NCBI GenBank assembly: GCA_963707275.1
Contig: CAVPPH010000001.1
Span: 1,116,001 to 1,180,000 of the forward strand
Source: JACKBK01 sp963707275
GTDB taxonomy: Bacteria; Chloroflexota; Anaerolineae; JAAEKA01
Direction of reading: 5' to 3'
DNA length: 64,000 bases
The notes under the pieces were generated by a model. That model saw only the letters and a list, made by a program, of their open reading frames with translations, was not told where the DNA came from and searched no databases. Every line of letters begins with the position of its first letter. Position 1 is the first letter of the stretch. Shown in pieces: positions 18,843 to 27,599 of this stretch. The position numbers were made by a program, and so were the translations under genes.

Positions 18843-20190
18843 CTACTGCTCGCCTAGATCCCGAAACTTAGCGGCCAATTGCGGCGGCAGCTTGCCGCGG
18901 ATCAGCACGCCATCCGCGGTGTGCTTCTCGGACTGGATGAGACCGTGGACGTGCCACTGGTTGACCAGACTCGCCCTGGTTATACGGTATCAACACCTCG
19001 ACAGTGACCAGGTTGCGGTTCATGACCGCCTCCACCCTGCTCAGCAGTTCGTCGATGCCCTGCCCGGTCGCGGCCGAAACGGCCACAGCGTCCTGGAAAT
19101 CCGCCCCCAGATCCGGTCAGCGACTTCGTCCGCGTCAGGTAGCAGGTCCATCTTGTTCAGCGCGGTGACGATGGGCTGGTCGATGACGCCCAGGTCGCGC
19201 AGCACTTCCCCGACCGTGCTGGCCTGTTGCAGCGCGTTGCCGTGCGTTATGTCAACAACATGGATCAGCAGATCGGACTCGGCGATCTCCTCCAGCGTGG
19301 CGCGGAAGGCAGCGACCAGCGTGGTCGGCAGCTTCTGGATGAAGCCCACGGTGTCGGTGACCAGTACCTCCCGCCCGCCCGGCAGTTGCACGCGCCGGGT
19401 CGTCGGGTCGAGCGTGGCGAAGAGCATGTCAGCCGCCAGCACGTCGGCGTCCTTGCCCTCGGGACCTGCCAGCCGCGTCAGGCGTTGAGCAACGTGCTTT
19501 TGCCCGGCGTTGGTGTAGCCGACCAGCGAGACGGTGTTGAGCGAGGCGCTCTGCGCTTCTGGCGGTGGCGCTGGCGATGGGCGCGCACCTCTTCCAGCTC
19601 GCGTTTGAGGTGCGCGATGCGGCGGTTGATCTCGCGACGGTCCACTTCGAGCTGGGTCTCGCCGGGTCCGCGCAGGCCGACGCCGCCGGAGCCGCCGCGC
19701 GCCGTGCCGCCGCCGGCCTGTCGGGCCAGATGCGTCCAGGCCCGGGTCAGGCGCGGCAAGCGGTATTCGTACTGCGCCAGCTCGACCTGCAGCGCTCCCT
19801 CGCGGGTGTGCGCGTGCTTGGCGAAGATGTCGAGGATCAGCGCCGTGCGGTCGAGCACCTTGATGTCTTCGTTCTTGACGGCTTTCTCGATCTCGCGCTG
19901 CTGGCGCGGGCTGAGTTCCTCGTCGAAGAGGATCACGGTCGCGTGTTCTCGGCCAGCAGATCCAGCACCTCTGCCAGCTTGCCTGTGCCGATCAGAGTCG
20001 CCGAATTGGGTGTGCTGATGCGTTGGAACGTTTCACCAACCACCCGCACGCCAGCCGTTCCGGCCAGTTGCTCCAGCTCGGCCAGCGAGTCGAGTACGTC
20101 AAAGGATCCCGGGTCGGACTTGAACTCAATGCCTACCAGGATGGCGGTTTCTTCGGGCAGGTCGGGATAGAAGTAGCGGTCGTCTGTCAA
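18843..20190 (-). CDS. hflX: ribosome-associated GTPase HflX (multiply frameshifted)
   Basis: HflX splits stalled or heat-damaged ribosomes. The N-terminal domain reads VGIEFKSDPGSFDVLDSLAELEQLAGTAG in family style, followed by LFDEELSPRQQREIE, the glycine-rich GGVGLRGPGETQLEVDRREI and a coiled coil. The GTPase P-loop is GYTNAGKST, with an extra G breaking the frame near 19500. G3 is DTVGFIQKLP, G4 is NKMD. The tail restores to IRGKLPPQLAAKFRDLGEQ with the stop at 18843. At least four shifts (near 19930, 19560-19500, 19090 and 18970) interrupt it. Its start overlaps the stop of the aminotransferase by 4 bp. Confidence 0.92.
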
Positions 20191-21348
20191 AGCTGTACCG
20201 TTCTCATGCGGGCCAGGGCTTCCTGCAGCTTGCCGGTCTCCTGCCCGATGCTGATACGCACGTAGCCCGCGCCGCTGGGACCGTAGGCGTCACCCGGCGT
20301 GATGCTGACGCCGGTTTCGAGCAGGATCTTGTCGGCGAACCCTTTGGAAGTGTAGCCTTCCGGCACGCGTGCCCAGACGTAGAGACTGGCCTGCGGCGTG
20401 TCGGCTTGCAGACCCATACCGCGGATCGTCTCCAATACAAGGTCGCGACGGTGCTGGTATGCCAGGTTGCGGTCCTGCATCCACGCCGTGTCGCCGTTGA
20501 GCGCGGCCGTAGCGGCGTCTTGCAGCGGACGGAAGATACCACTGTCGATGTTGCTCTTGGTTTGCAGCAGCGCCTTGACAGCCACCGCGTTGCCGACGGC
20601 CATGCCAACACGCCAGCCAGCCATATGGTGGCTCTTGCTGAGCGAGTTGAACTCCAGCACGACGTCCTTGGCGCCTGCGACGGCCAGCACACTGGGCGCC
20701 TCGTAGCCGTCGAAACAGACGTCGGCGTAGGGCAGGTCGGAGCAGAGCAGGATCTCGTTCTCGCGGCAGAAGTCCACCGCTTCCTCGTAGAAGCTGAAGG
20801 GCGCGGCGGCGCCGGTTGGGTTGTTGGGATAGGAGACCCACATCAGCCGCGCACGGCGGGCCACGTCGGTCGGGAATCGCCTCCAGGTCGGGCAGCCAGC
20901 CCAGCCGCTGCTCCAGCGTGACGAAGTGCACGTCGGCGTCGGCCAGCTTGGCGCCCATCTGGTAGGTCGGGTAGCCGGGATCGGGCACGATCGCGATGTC
21001 GCCGGGGTCCAGCCAGGCCAGCGCGATGTTGGCCAGGCCCTCTTTGGAGCCGATCAGCGGCAACACCTCGCTGGCAGCGTCCAGCGTGACGCCGAAGCGG
21101 GACTGGTAGTAGTCGACGATAGCTTTCTTCAGTTCCGGGCGGCCGCCGTAGCCAGCGTAGCCGTGGTTCTTCGGGTTGCGCGCCGACTCTTCGAGGGCGT
21201 CGATGATAAACGCGGGCGGCGGCTCGTCCGGTTCGCCGATGTCGAGGCGGATGATGTCCAGCCCTTCGGCTGCCAGCTTGTTGAGCCGCGCGCCGTGCGC
21301 GGCAAAGACGTACATCGGTACATTGTCAAGTCGTTTTGCAGGTCGCAT
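20187..21348 (-). CDS. class I/II PLP aminotransferase, LL-DAP aminotransferase-like
   Basis: A fold-type I pyridoxal-phosphate aminotransferase. The protein starts MRPAKRLDNVPMYVFAAHGARLN at ATG 21348. Conserved parts are LDIGEPDEPPP, YAGYGGRPELKKAIVDYY, GSKEGLANIALAWLDPGD, PGYPTYQMGAKL, YPNNPTGA, SDLPYADVCFDGY and the PLP lysine in SLSKSHHMAGWR, with YVRISIG near the end. One frameshift near 20870 splits it. The restored length of about 387 residues fits aspartate or LL-diaminopimelate aminotransferases, and the PGYPTYQMGA and SLSKSHHMAGWR motifs favour the latter group. The exact substrate is not certain. Confidence 0.85.
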
Positions 21349-21397
21349 GTTGAGTTTATGTTCTCCGTGTGTGATGTTGTACTGGATCTGTATGACC

Positions 21398-21508
21398 GTG
21401 ATCCGTATTGCGTATCCAAAACGTTGGTCAGTTGCGAGCCGGCGACGAAGCAATCTCGCGTGTCACAAGCAGCGACAGGTGTGATACGAATACGCAATAC
21501 GCAATCAC
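21398..21508. repeat. imperfect inverted repeat upstream of the aminotransferase
   Basis: The arm at 21398-21416 (GTGATCCGTATTGCGTATC) is the near reverse complement of 21490-21508, with 12 perfectly paired bases and a one-base slip. The spacer is about 73 bp. It occupies the gap between the M28 gene end and the aminotransferase start. Confidence 0.5.
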
Positions 21509-21512
21509 GTTA

Positions 21513-22544
21513 CTATTGTCCTTGCTGCTCAAGATAGACCTCCAGCACTCGCCCCACTCGTTCGAGGCTGCCGGAGGAAAGTTTGTCGGACGTGTCGCCC
21601 GCGGTTCGCAGATAGGCGTACTCCGGATCGATGATGGCCGACGTCGGGAAGCCGAGATCGCTGAACACCTGAACGCTGCTGTCGGGCGTCGCCGCTGTTT
21701 CATTCACAAACCAGCGGGCATAGCCCAATTGTTCAGCCACTGCCCAAAGATCCGCGGCGACCTGTGGATCACCGTTGGGCACGATCGTGAAACGCTGATC
21801 CGGGTCGCCAGCGAGGTCGACCAGGATGACTGCTTTGACGGCCTCGGGCAGAGCCTCTGCCAACGCGTTGGCGCCAAAGTCGGCGATCTGGACGCCGCTG
21901 CTGCCTGCCAGCGATGCATACTTCCCATCAAGAAATGCGAGCCAGACCTGGCTGGCCAGTTTGTCTTTGTCCAGCGAGCGAGCTAATTCCAGCAGCACCG
22001 CTGCGCCGCTGGCCCCGTCGTTTGCGCCAGGCGAAGGCGTCTGCTGGCTGGCTGCGTCAGGATCAAGGTCCGCAAGCGGGGCGCTGTCGTAATGAGCTGC
22101 GACTACGATGATGTCGCCGCTGCCGCTGCGCGCGATGATATTCGTGTGCTGAACGTCGCCAACCGTGAAAGACTGCTGCTGCAATCCCCAGGCGTTCTGC
22201 CGCAACTGGTCGATCAACTGGCCGACGGCGGCGGTGTGACCGTCCGACCCGACGGCCCACGGTCCAGCAGCCACCAGATCCGTCGCCAGACGGGCTGCCT
22301 GCTGGCCGTCGAACGTGTCGCGCTGGGGCTGTGGCGTGGCAGCGACCGCGACCGGCTGAGTCGCCGCGGGAGATACTGCTGGTATCGCCGTAGGCGTCTC
22401 GGTCGGAACCGCCGCGACGACCTGCCAGACGCCGCGAGCCGTGGACGCGATCCACACGATTGCCGCGACAAACAGCAGCAGCAGCAGCAGCTCCAGCCAG
22501 TTGTTGCGCAGCCGCTGGCCAATGCCGGGCCGGGTCTCTTGCAT
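21513..22544 (-). CDS. membrane-anchored M28-family peptidase homologue with altered active site
   Basis: The protein has one N-terminal TM helix, a Pro/Thr linker (about residues 45-75) and an M28 aminopeptidase fold. The first zinc ligands are kept: His in VAAHYDSAPL and Asp in GANDGASGAAVLLELARSL. The usual DGEE pair of the catalytic Glu and next ligand reads DGKYASLAGS instead. The last His ligand, expected in a YHTxxDTxDKL motif, reads YLRTAGDTSDKL. The frame is intact over 343 residues, so these are substitutions, not errors of phase. The protein is probably not an active dizinc peptidase and may bind ligand or partner instead. Confidence 0.8.
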   Translation of the reverse strand: MQETRPGIGQRLRNNWLELLLLLLFVAAIVWIASTARGVWQVVAAVPTETPTAIPAVSPAATQPVAVAATPQPQRDTFDGQQAARLATDLVAAGPWAVGSDGHTAAVGQLIDQLRQNAWGLQQQSFTVGDVQHTNIIARSGSGDIIVVAAHYDSAPLADLDPDAASQQTPSPGANDGASGAAVLLELARSLDKDKLASQVWLAFLDGKYASLAGSSGVQIADFGANALAEALPEAVKAVILVDLAGDPDQRFTIVPNGDPQVAADLWAVAEQLGYARWFVNETAATPDSSVQVFSDLGFPTSAIIDPEYAYLRTAGDTSDKLSSGSLERVGRVLEVYLEQQGQ

Positions 22545-22553
22545 GCGTCTGAC

Positions 22554-23915
22554 CTATTCCTCGTTGCGGTTGCGGAAGATCATCTTGATCGGCGTGCCTT
22601 CGAAGGGATGAAAAGCCCTGATCTGGTTTTCCAGGAAACGCTGGTAGGTGAAATGGACCAGTTCAGCGTCGTTGACAAAGAAGACAAAGGTGGGCGGCGC
22701 GACCTTGGCCTGCGTGGCATAGTAGAAGCGCAACTGCCGGCCAGTCTTGCTGGGCTGCTTGTGACGAGCGACGGCATCCTGAACGATGCGGTTGACGTCG
22801 GACGTCGGAATGCGCAGGTTGCGCTCTTCCTGAACATGCCGGGCGATGGGGATCACCTTCTGCACCCGCTGGCGCGTCAGCGCCGAGATGAAGAGCAACG
22901 GCGCAAAGTCCATGAACTTCAGCTCCGAGCGGACGCGTTGCGTGAACTCGTGCATGGTGTGGGTGTCCTTTTCGACCAGGTCCCACTTGTTCACCACGAC
23001 CATGATGCCTTTCAACTCGTCCAGCGCATAGCTGGCGACGTGCGCATCCTGGGCGGTGACGCCCTGCACGGCGTCGATCACCAGCAGGACAACATCGGAG
23101 CGCTGGATAGCGCGCATGGCGCGCATCACGCTGTACTTCTCGACGCCTTGCTCGACGCGGCCGCGTCGGCGCACGCCCGCGGTGTCGATCAGCACCACTT
23201 CCTCGCCTTCCCACATCAGCCGCGTATCGATGGCGTCACGGGTCGTGCCGGCGATGTCGCTGACGATGGCGCGCTCCTGGCCCAGCAGTGCATTCAACAG
23301 CGACGACTTGCCAACGTTGGGCCGCCCGATGATCGCCAGCTTGAGGGTATCGTCATCCTCCTCTTCCTCGGGCGTGACCGGAAGATGTTCCACCACCGCG
23401 TCCAGCAGGTCGCCGACGCCGGCGCCGTGGATCGCCGAGATCGGGAACGGCTCGCCCAGGCCTAACTCGTAGAATTCGACCGCGCCCAGGCGGCGCTGCT
23501 GGTTGTCAGCCTTGTTGGCAGCCATGATCACCGGCTTCTGGCTGCGGCGCAGCACCTCGGCGACATCTTCGTCGCCGCCGGTGACGCCCTCCCTGGCATC
23601 GACCAGGAAGATCACCGCGTCCGCTTCGGCGATGGCGATCCTGGCTTGTTCGACGATCTCGCGCCGGAACTGGCGCGAGGCAGTGCTCAACGGATCAGGC
23701 CCATCAGCCACGTCAGGACCGCTGGTCAGGTCGATGCCGCCGGTATCAACCAGCGTGAACGGCACCGCGGTCCACTCGGCCTCGGCGTACAGCCGGTCGC
23801 GCGTGGTACCGGGAAGGTCTTCGACGATTGCCAGCCGGTGGCCAGCTATTCGATTAAAGAGCGTGGACTTGCCCACGTTTGGCCGCCCTACCAGGGCGAC
23901 AATTGGCGTTGCCAT
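22554..23915 (-). CDS. der: ribosome biogenesis GTPase Der (EngA)
   Basis: A tandem GTPase needed for 50S subunit assembly. It is 453 residues and intact. Domain 1 has GRPNVGKSTLFNRIAG, DTGG and NKAD. Domain 2 has GRPNVGKSSLLNALLG, DTAG and NKWD. The C-terminal KH-like domain begins near ARHVQEERNLRIPTS and ends in PFEGTPIKMIFRNRNEE. All G motifs are canonical. The M28-like gene follows 9 bp downstream. Confidence 0.97.
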   Translation of the reverse strand: MATPIVALVGRPNVGKSTLFNRIAGHRLAIVEDLPGTTRDRLYAEAEWTAVPFTLVDTGGIDLTSGPDVADGPDPLSTASRQFRREIVEQARIAIAEADAVIFLVDAREGVTGGDEDVAEVLRRSQKPVIMAANKADNQQRRLGAVEFYELGLGEPFPISAIHGAGVGDLLDAVVEHLPVTPEEEEDDDTLKLAIIGRPNVGKSSLLNALLGQERAIVSDIAGTTRDAIDTRLMWEGEEVVLIDTAGVRRRGRVEQGVEKYSVMRAMRAIQRSDVVLLVIDAVQGVTAQDAHVASYALDELKGIMVVVNKWDLVEKDTHTMHEFTQRVRSELKFMDFAPLLFISALTRQRVQKVIPIARHVQEERNLRIPTSDVNRIVQDAVARHKQPSKTGRQLRFYYATQAKVAPPTFVFFVNDAELVHFTYQRFLENQIRAFHPFEGTPIKMIFRNRNEE

Positions 23916-24003
23916 GTTTTGTCTGTTTCCTGTCGCGCAGTGCGACCCTACGATACACCGTCAACGGCGCATCGACGTTCAACGACTCTGAAAACCCAGC
24001 GAC

Positions 24004-24081
24004 GCGATTCGCATAGCGTAGGTGAGTTAGTTTTGGTATGAAGCCAGGGTTGAAAGGTGTAGCGTAGCGACTACACGAAAT
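24004..24081 (-). repeat. dispersed intergenic repeat, copy 2
   Basis: It is the inverted counterpart of the element at 2836-2912: both ends match (17 of 17 and 23 of 24 bases) while the centres differ. It lies upstream of der in the 260-bp gap before the FAH gene end. Confidence 0.65.
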
Positions 24082-24172
24082 ACAATACTGATGCTCTCTC
24101 CGTGAAATCCTGAACTCCGTGTCATCCATGATCAGGATGTCCCGGCTTCCTGTTGATCCGCGGCTACTCTCC

Positions 24173-24946
24173 TCACCACCCCACCACCGGGTTCACCAGC
24201 GCCCCGATTCCGGCGACCTCGACGCTCACCTCGTCGCCCGCTGCCAGGGGCGAGACACCGCTGGGCGTGCCGGTAAGGATTACATCCCCCGGCTCCAGCG
24301 TCATGAAGGCGGTGACGTATTGCAGCAGCGCCGGCACGTCGAACACCATGACGCGGGTCGATGCCTGCTGTTTGACCGCGCCGTTGACGCGGCAAGTAAC
24401 AAGTTGGTCCTGCCAGTCCAGATCGGTCTCGATCCACGGGCCCAGCGGGCAAAAGGTGTCGAACCCCTTGGCGCGGCTCCACTGGCCGTCGCGCCGCTGC
24501 AAGTCACGCGCCGTCACGTCGTTGGCGGCGGTGAAGCCCAGCACACAGGCCATGGCGTCGTCGCGCGTCAGGTTGCGCGCCCGCTGCCCGATAACCACAG
24601 CCAGCTCCGCCTCGTGCTCGACCCGCTGCGAAAGCGCGTTCAGCACAATCGCCTCGCCCGGCCCGATCAGCGAGCTGGGCGGCTTGAGGAAGATCAGCGG
24701 CTCCTGAGGCACTTCTGCGCCGTGCTCGGCCGCGTGTTCGGCATAGTTGCGGCCCACGCAGACGATTTTGCTCGGCTGGCAGGGCGCCAACAGGCGAGCT
24801 TCAGCCAAGGGAAACGCTGCGCCGGATCGCATCTGGTTCGCCAGTTCAGGCGCGCCAGGCAAACCAGCCAGCGGCGCTACCGTGTCACCCTCGATCAGCC
24901 CGTACGTCACACCACCATCTCGCATCGCGACACGCGCAATTCGCAT
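24173..24946 (-). CDS. fumarylacetoacetate hydrolase (FAH) family protein
   Basis: A 257-residue metal-dependent hydrolase or decarboxylase of the FAH superfamily. It has the N-terminal cap (MRIARVAMRDGGVTYGLIEGD) and the core IVCVGRNYAEHAAEHG, PLIFLKPPSSLIGPGEAI, VEHEAELAVVIG (metal Glu pair), GFTAANDVTARDLQ (metal Asp) and GDVILTGTPSGVSPL. I use ATG 24946 because earlier codons overlap the preceding gene. It overlaps the HD gene end by one base. Family members act on acylpyruvates, oxaloacetate or 2-keto-3-deoxy acids. No neighbour fixes the substrate. Confidence 0.9.
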   Translation of the reverse strand: MRIARVAMRDGGVTYGLIEGDTVAPLAGLPGAPELANQMRSGAAFPLAEARLLAPCQPSKIVCVGRNYAEHAAEHGAEVPQEPLIFLKPPSSLIGPGEAIVLNALSQRVEHEAELAVVIGQRARNLTRDDAMACVLGFTAANDVTARDLQRRDGQWSRAKGFDTFCPLGPWIETDLDWQDQLVTCRVNGAVKQQASTRVMVFDVPALLQYVTAFMTLEPGDVILTGTPSGVSPLAAGDEVSVEVAGIGALVNPVVGW

Positions 24947-25614
24947 CAGGACAACCTCACATCGTTGATCACGAGCCGATACTCGCAACCCAGAATTTTC
25001 GCGGCGTCGCGCATCATCACCATACGCGACAGAAAGATCTCAAAGTAATTGAGCACGCTGGCAAAGTGGGTGTCGATCACCAGTTCCAGCGCAATGGTAC
25101 GCGCCTCGCCGTCCACAAGCACCACCGCGGAGGTCGCAGCGTAGTTGACCCGGTCGTGAATATCGAAGTCGGCCATGGTCGGGTTCTGCACCCGGCTGCG
25201 ATGCACGTCCGCCTTATCTGCCAGCACCACTGCGGCAGCTACCGGCGACACCGGCACGCCCTGTTCCTCTTCGTGGTTGCCGATCGCGCCCATCACTGCC
25301 GCAAGGTCGCGCGGCGGCATGCCCAGGCGCTTCAGCCCTTCGAACGCCAGCAGAGCACCGGTCAACGGGTGACGTTGACGGTTGATCAGGTTGCCCACAT
25401 CGTGCAGGTAGCCGCTGATCCGCGCCAACTCGATCTCGCGCGCATCGTAGCCCAGCGCCGCCAGGATATCGCCGGCCACCGCGCTGGTACGACCGCCGTG
25501 GCGATGCCCGTGTTCTGTGTAGCCAAGCGCGGCGAGCTGTTCGTTGGCAGCGTCGATGAACGCCATCATCTCTTCGTCCGCGCACACCTGCTCCAATGTC
25601 ACAATATCAATCAA
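24946..25614 (-). CDS. HD-domain phosphohydrolase
   Basis: A 222-residue protein with an HD metal site: His in HRHGGRTS, the HD pair in YLHDVGNLINRQ, a His in GAIGNHEEEQG and Asp in LADKADVHRSRV. The order and spacing fit HD hydrolases acting on nucleotides or other phosphate compounds. The C-terminal part (RMVMMRDAAKILGCEYRLVIND) is amphipathic. It is intact and coupled to the FAH gene downstream. It shows no GGDEF, RelA or cGAMP partner domain. The substrate is unknown. Confidence 0.8.
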   Translation of the reverse strand: MIDIVTLEQVCADEEMMAFIDAANEQLAALGYTEHGHRHGGRTSAVAGDILAALGYDAREIELARISGYLHDVGNLINRQRHPLTGALLAFEGLKRLGMPPRDLAAVMGAIGNHEEEQGVPVSPVAAAVVLADKADVHRSRVQNPTMADFDIHDRVNYAATSAVVLVDGEARTIALELVIDTHFASVLNYFEIFLSRMVMMRDAAKILGCEYRLVINDVRLS

Positions 25615-25632
25615 GCTGTCATTCCTTCATGG

Positions 25633-26496
25633 TTATGTAAATTTCCAGATGCCGTCGATCTCAACCATCTCAGCGCCGCAGGCCGAACAGCGCAGCGCAG
25701 CAGTCTGCTGCAACCAGACAGACTGCCCGCAGCGGCTGCACCTGGCAATGCTGCGCCACTCCAGCGGAGCCGCGCCAGCCGGGCCGCCGTCCTTGACCGC
25801 CAGCACCCGGTCGTAATCGACCTGCCACGGCGTGATGCTGACGTAGGAACAGCCGCCCTTCCGCAGCATCTCAGACAATTGCTCGCGGCTGAAGCGTCGA
25901 CCGGGAAACAGATGCGACTGCCAGGCAATCCGGTTGGTCAGCACCAGCAGACCGCCCGGCCGGGCGACACGGATCAACTCGTCGATCACAGCCCGTGGCT
26001 GCGGCATGAACTCCAGCGCCTCGAGGCACGCGACCACCGGAAAGGCGTTGTCGCCAAATGGCAGCGACCCGGCATCGTGCTGCACGTAGATGATCTGCCC
26101 GCTGGCGGCAATCGTCTCCAGCTTGCCGCGCGCCTGCGCCAGCATCGGTCGCGAGCTGTCGAAACAGACGAACCGGGGACCATCTCCGCCAGACTGCAAC
26201 ACGGTCTGGACAAAACGCCCGGTGCCGGTCGCCACGTCCAGGATCCAGACCGGCTGTGGCAACTCCTCGGCCCGCTCAGCCAGAAAGCGCGCCACCGGCT
26301 CGCCGACGAAATGCTGCTCGTAGCGCTCGTCGTACTCCTTGACCTGATCGTAGCGGCTGGCATAGCGGTCGTACAGCTTCGTGACGACCCGCGGCCCCAG
26401 GTACGCGCCTTCGGTGGAGACCAACAGCCAGTAGAGCGCGGCCGTCACAGCCGCGACCAGCGCCAAAATTGCCAGCGCCCAACCGGCCGGCGGCAT
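25633..26496 (-). CDS. membrane-anchored SAM-dependent methyltransferase with zinc-ribbon tail
   Basis: The protein begins with one TM helix (about residues 5-27). A class I methyltransferase domain follows, with motif I ILDVATGTGRFVQTVL, an acidic loop after VCFDSS, and motif IV-like FPVVACLEALEFMPQP. The last 45 residues hold two CxxC pairs (CSRCGQ and CSACGAE), a probable zinc ribbon, ending EIDGIWKFT. That ending resembles Trm112-like or YcaR-like modules but is fused here. It is 287 residues and intact. Its ATG overlaps the stop of the upstream membrane-protein gene. Lipid, quinone or glycan precursors are plausible substrates. Confidence 0.78.
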   Translation of the reverse strand: MPPAGWALAILALVAAVTAALYWLLVSTEGAYLGPRVVTKLYDRYASRYDQVKEYDERYEQHFVGEPVARFLAERAEELPQPVWILDVATGTGRFVQTVLQSGGDGPRFVCFDSSRPMLAQARGKLETIAASGQIIYVQHDAGSLPFGDNAFPVVACLEALEFMPQPRAVIDELIRVARPGGLLVLTNRIAWQSHLFPGRRFSREQLSEMLRKGGCSYVSITPWQVDYDRVLAVKDGGPAGAAPLEWRSIARCSRCGQSVWLQQTAALRCSACGAEMVEIDGIWKFT

Positions 26497-27386
26497 CAGC
26501 CGATCCCAAAGCCGAGCGCCACCGAACTACACAACACCGCGCCCAGCCACCAGGCCTGCGAACCGCCCAGCTTGCCGCCCGTGCGGCCGCTTTGCGCCAG
26601 CAGCGGCGGCATGGCCAGCAGCAGCGTGACCACCGCTGCGATCGGCCGGTTGGCAATGATCAGCACGCCCGCGACGGTCGCCACGCCCAACACGCCAATC
26701 AGCAGCCGGGCAATGCCCGATGCGTGCACGGTCACGGTTACGCTGGCGACTGTCAGCAAGACGTAGCCGGCAGCCAACCCCAACAACCAGAGGCCGCGCG
26801 GCTGGTCGGGCCACGTCGCCACGGTCAGCGCACCGAGCGCAAAGGGCAGCCCGGCCACCACCAGCGCACGCATCCAGTTCCACAGGTCGTCCAGACCGGC
26901 GCGGCTGGCGGCTGCGCCGATCAACACGATCGCCACGGCAACCAGCGTCGCCAGCAGGGCCGCGGTTCCCAGCAGATACGCCACCAGCGCCGCCAGCGCG
27001 ATGAGCGGTAAGCCGATGCGCACCAGATGGCCCAGCACGCCGGGCTTCTGCCAGCCAGCCATGCGCCCTGCGGGGCTGCGTGGCGTCACGTAGGGCAGCG
27101 CGGGCCGGTGGGCCGTGTACGCCTGCGGCAGCCCGCGGCGCGCCGTCAACTGCGTCCACAGCGCGCCCCACAACATTCCGGTCAACACCAGACCCAGCGC
27201 CAGCGTCAGCCAGGAAAGCGAGCTGCGCAGCGAACCGCCCGCGGCAGCCAGTCCCGCGATAAATAACCAGCCGCCCGACAACCGCCAGGGTGAGCCAGCC
27301 AGCCACGCTTGTAATGCCAGAAACGAGGTCTGCTCGACCTGCTCCGGCGTCGAAACCACGACCGCCGAGGGATGTTCGCTACTCAC
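26496..27386 (-). CDS. multi-pass membrane protein of unknown function
   Basis: About 296 residues with eight or nine hydrophobic segments (for example WLFIAGLAAAGG, LTLALGLVLTGMLWGAL, LPLIALAALVAYLLGTAALLATLVAVAIVLIG and LIGVLGVATVAGVLIIANRPIAAVVTLLLAMPPLLAQ). No motif identifies the family. I take GTG 27386 as the start because an extended -10 TATAAT lies only 10 nt upstream, so the transcript would be nearly leaderless and upstream codons are excluded. It is translationally coupled to the methyltransferase gene and probably serves the same membrane process. Confidence 0.6.
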   Translation of the reverse strand: MSSEHPSAVVVSTPEQVEQTSFLALQAWLAGSPWRLSGGWLFIAGLAAAGGSLRSSLSWLTLALGLVLTGMLWGALWTQLTARRGLPQAYTAHRPALPYVTPRSPAGRMAGWQKPGVLGHLVRIGLPLIALAALVAYLLGTAALLATLVAVAIVLIGAAASRAGLDDLWNWMRALVVAGLPFALGALTVATWPDQPRGLWLLGLAAGYVLLTVASVTVTVHASGIARLLIGVLGVATVAGVLIIANRPIAAVVTLLLAMPPLLAQSGRTGGKLGGSQAWWLGAVLCSSVALGFGIG

Positions 27387-27396
27387 AACGGGGGAG

Positions 27397-27405
27397 ATTA
27401 TACCA
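27397..27405 (-). promoter_or_regulatory. extended -10 promoter next to the start codon
   Basis: The minus strand reads TGGTATAAT, ending 10 nt before the GTG at 27386. No good -35 is seen. The spacing implies a leader of only a few nucleotides. Confidence 0.55.
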
Positions 27406-27442
27406 CAACACCTGACAGGCAGCGCAAGTGATGTTGGCAACG

Positions 27443-27478
27443 ACACGGCCCGGCGAGCTTGCGCTTGCCGGGCCGTGT
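27443..27478. terminator. GC-rich hairpin, possible terminator
   Basis: ACACGGCCCGGC (27443-27454) and its complement (27467-27478) form a 12-bp stem around a 12-nt loop that can pair further. It lies downstream of the FG-GAP gene on its strand but lacks a T-run. Confidence 0.45.
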
Positions 27479-27523
27479 AAATCCGGGTCAATCCAGTAAG
27501 TTGTGCAAAGGCAATGCCACTTT

Positions 27524-27585
27524 GAAACCAGGGGTTTGCGTGATGTTCTTGCGGCAGGGATGACTGCTAAAAAACCCCTGGTTTC
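27524..27585. repeat. inverted repeat of the GAAACCAGGGGTTT type, copy 1
   Basis: GAAACCAGGGGTTT (27524-27537) pairs perfectly with 27572-27585 across 34 nt. It lies directly after the stop side of the FG-GAP gene. A related element follows another secreted-protein gene at 35422-35518. Confidence 0.6.
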
Positions 27586-27599
27586 TATCAGGAAGCACT

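Noticed and set aside
22092..23465. 457-codon open frame on the plus strand
   Set aside because: Antisense to der and the M28-like gene, whose motifs are unambiguous. Composition is that of a shadow frame.
25066..26766. 566-codon open frame on the plus strand
   Set aside because: Antisense to the HD, methyltransferase and membrane-protein genes. It has no domains and is Arg/Gln/His-rich.
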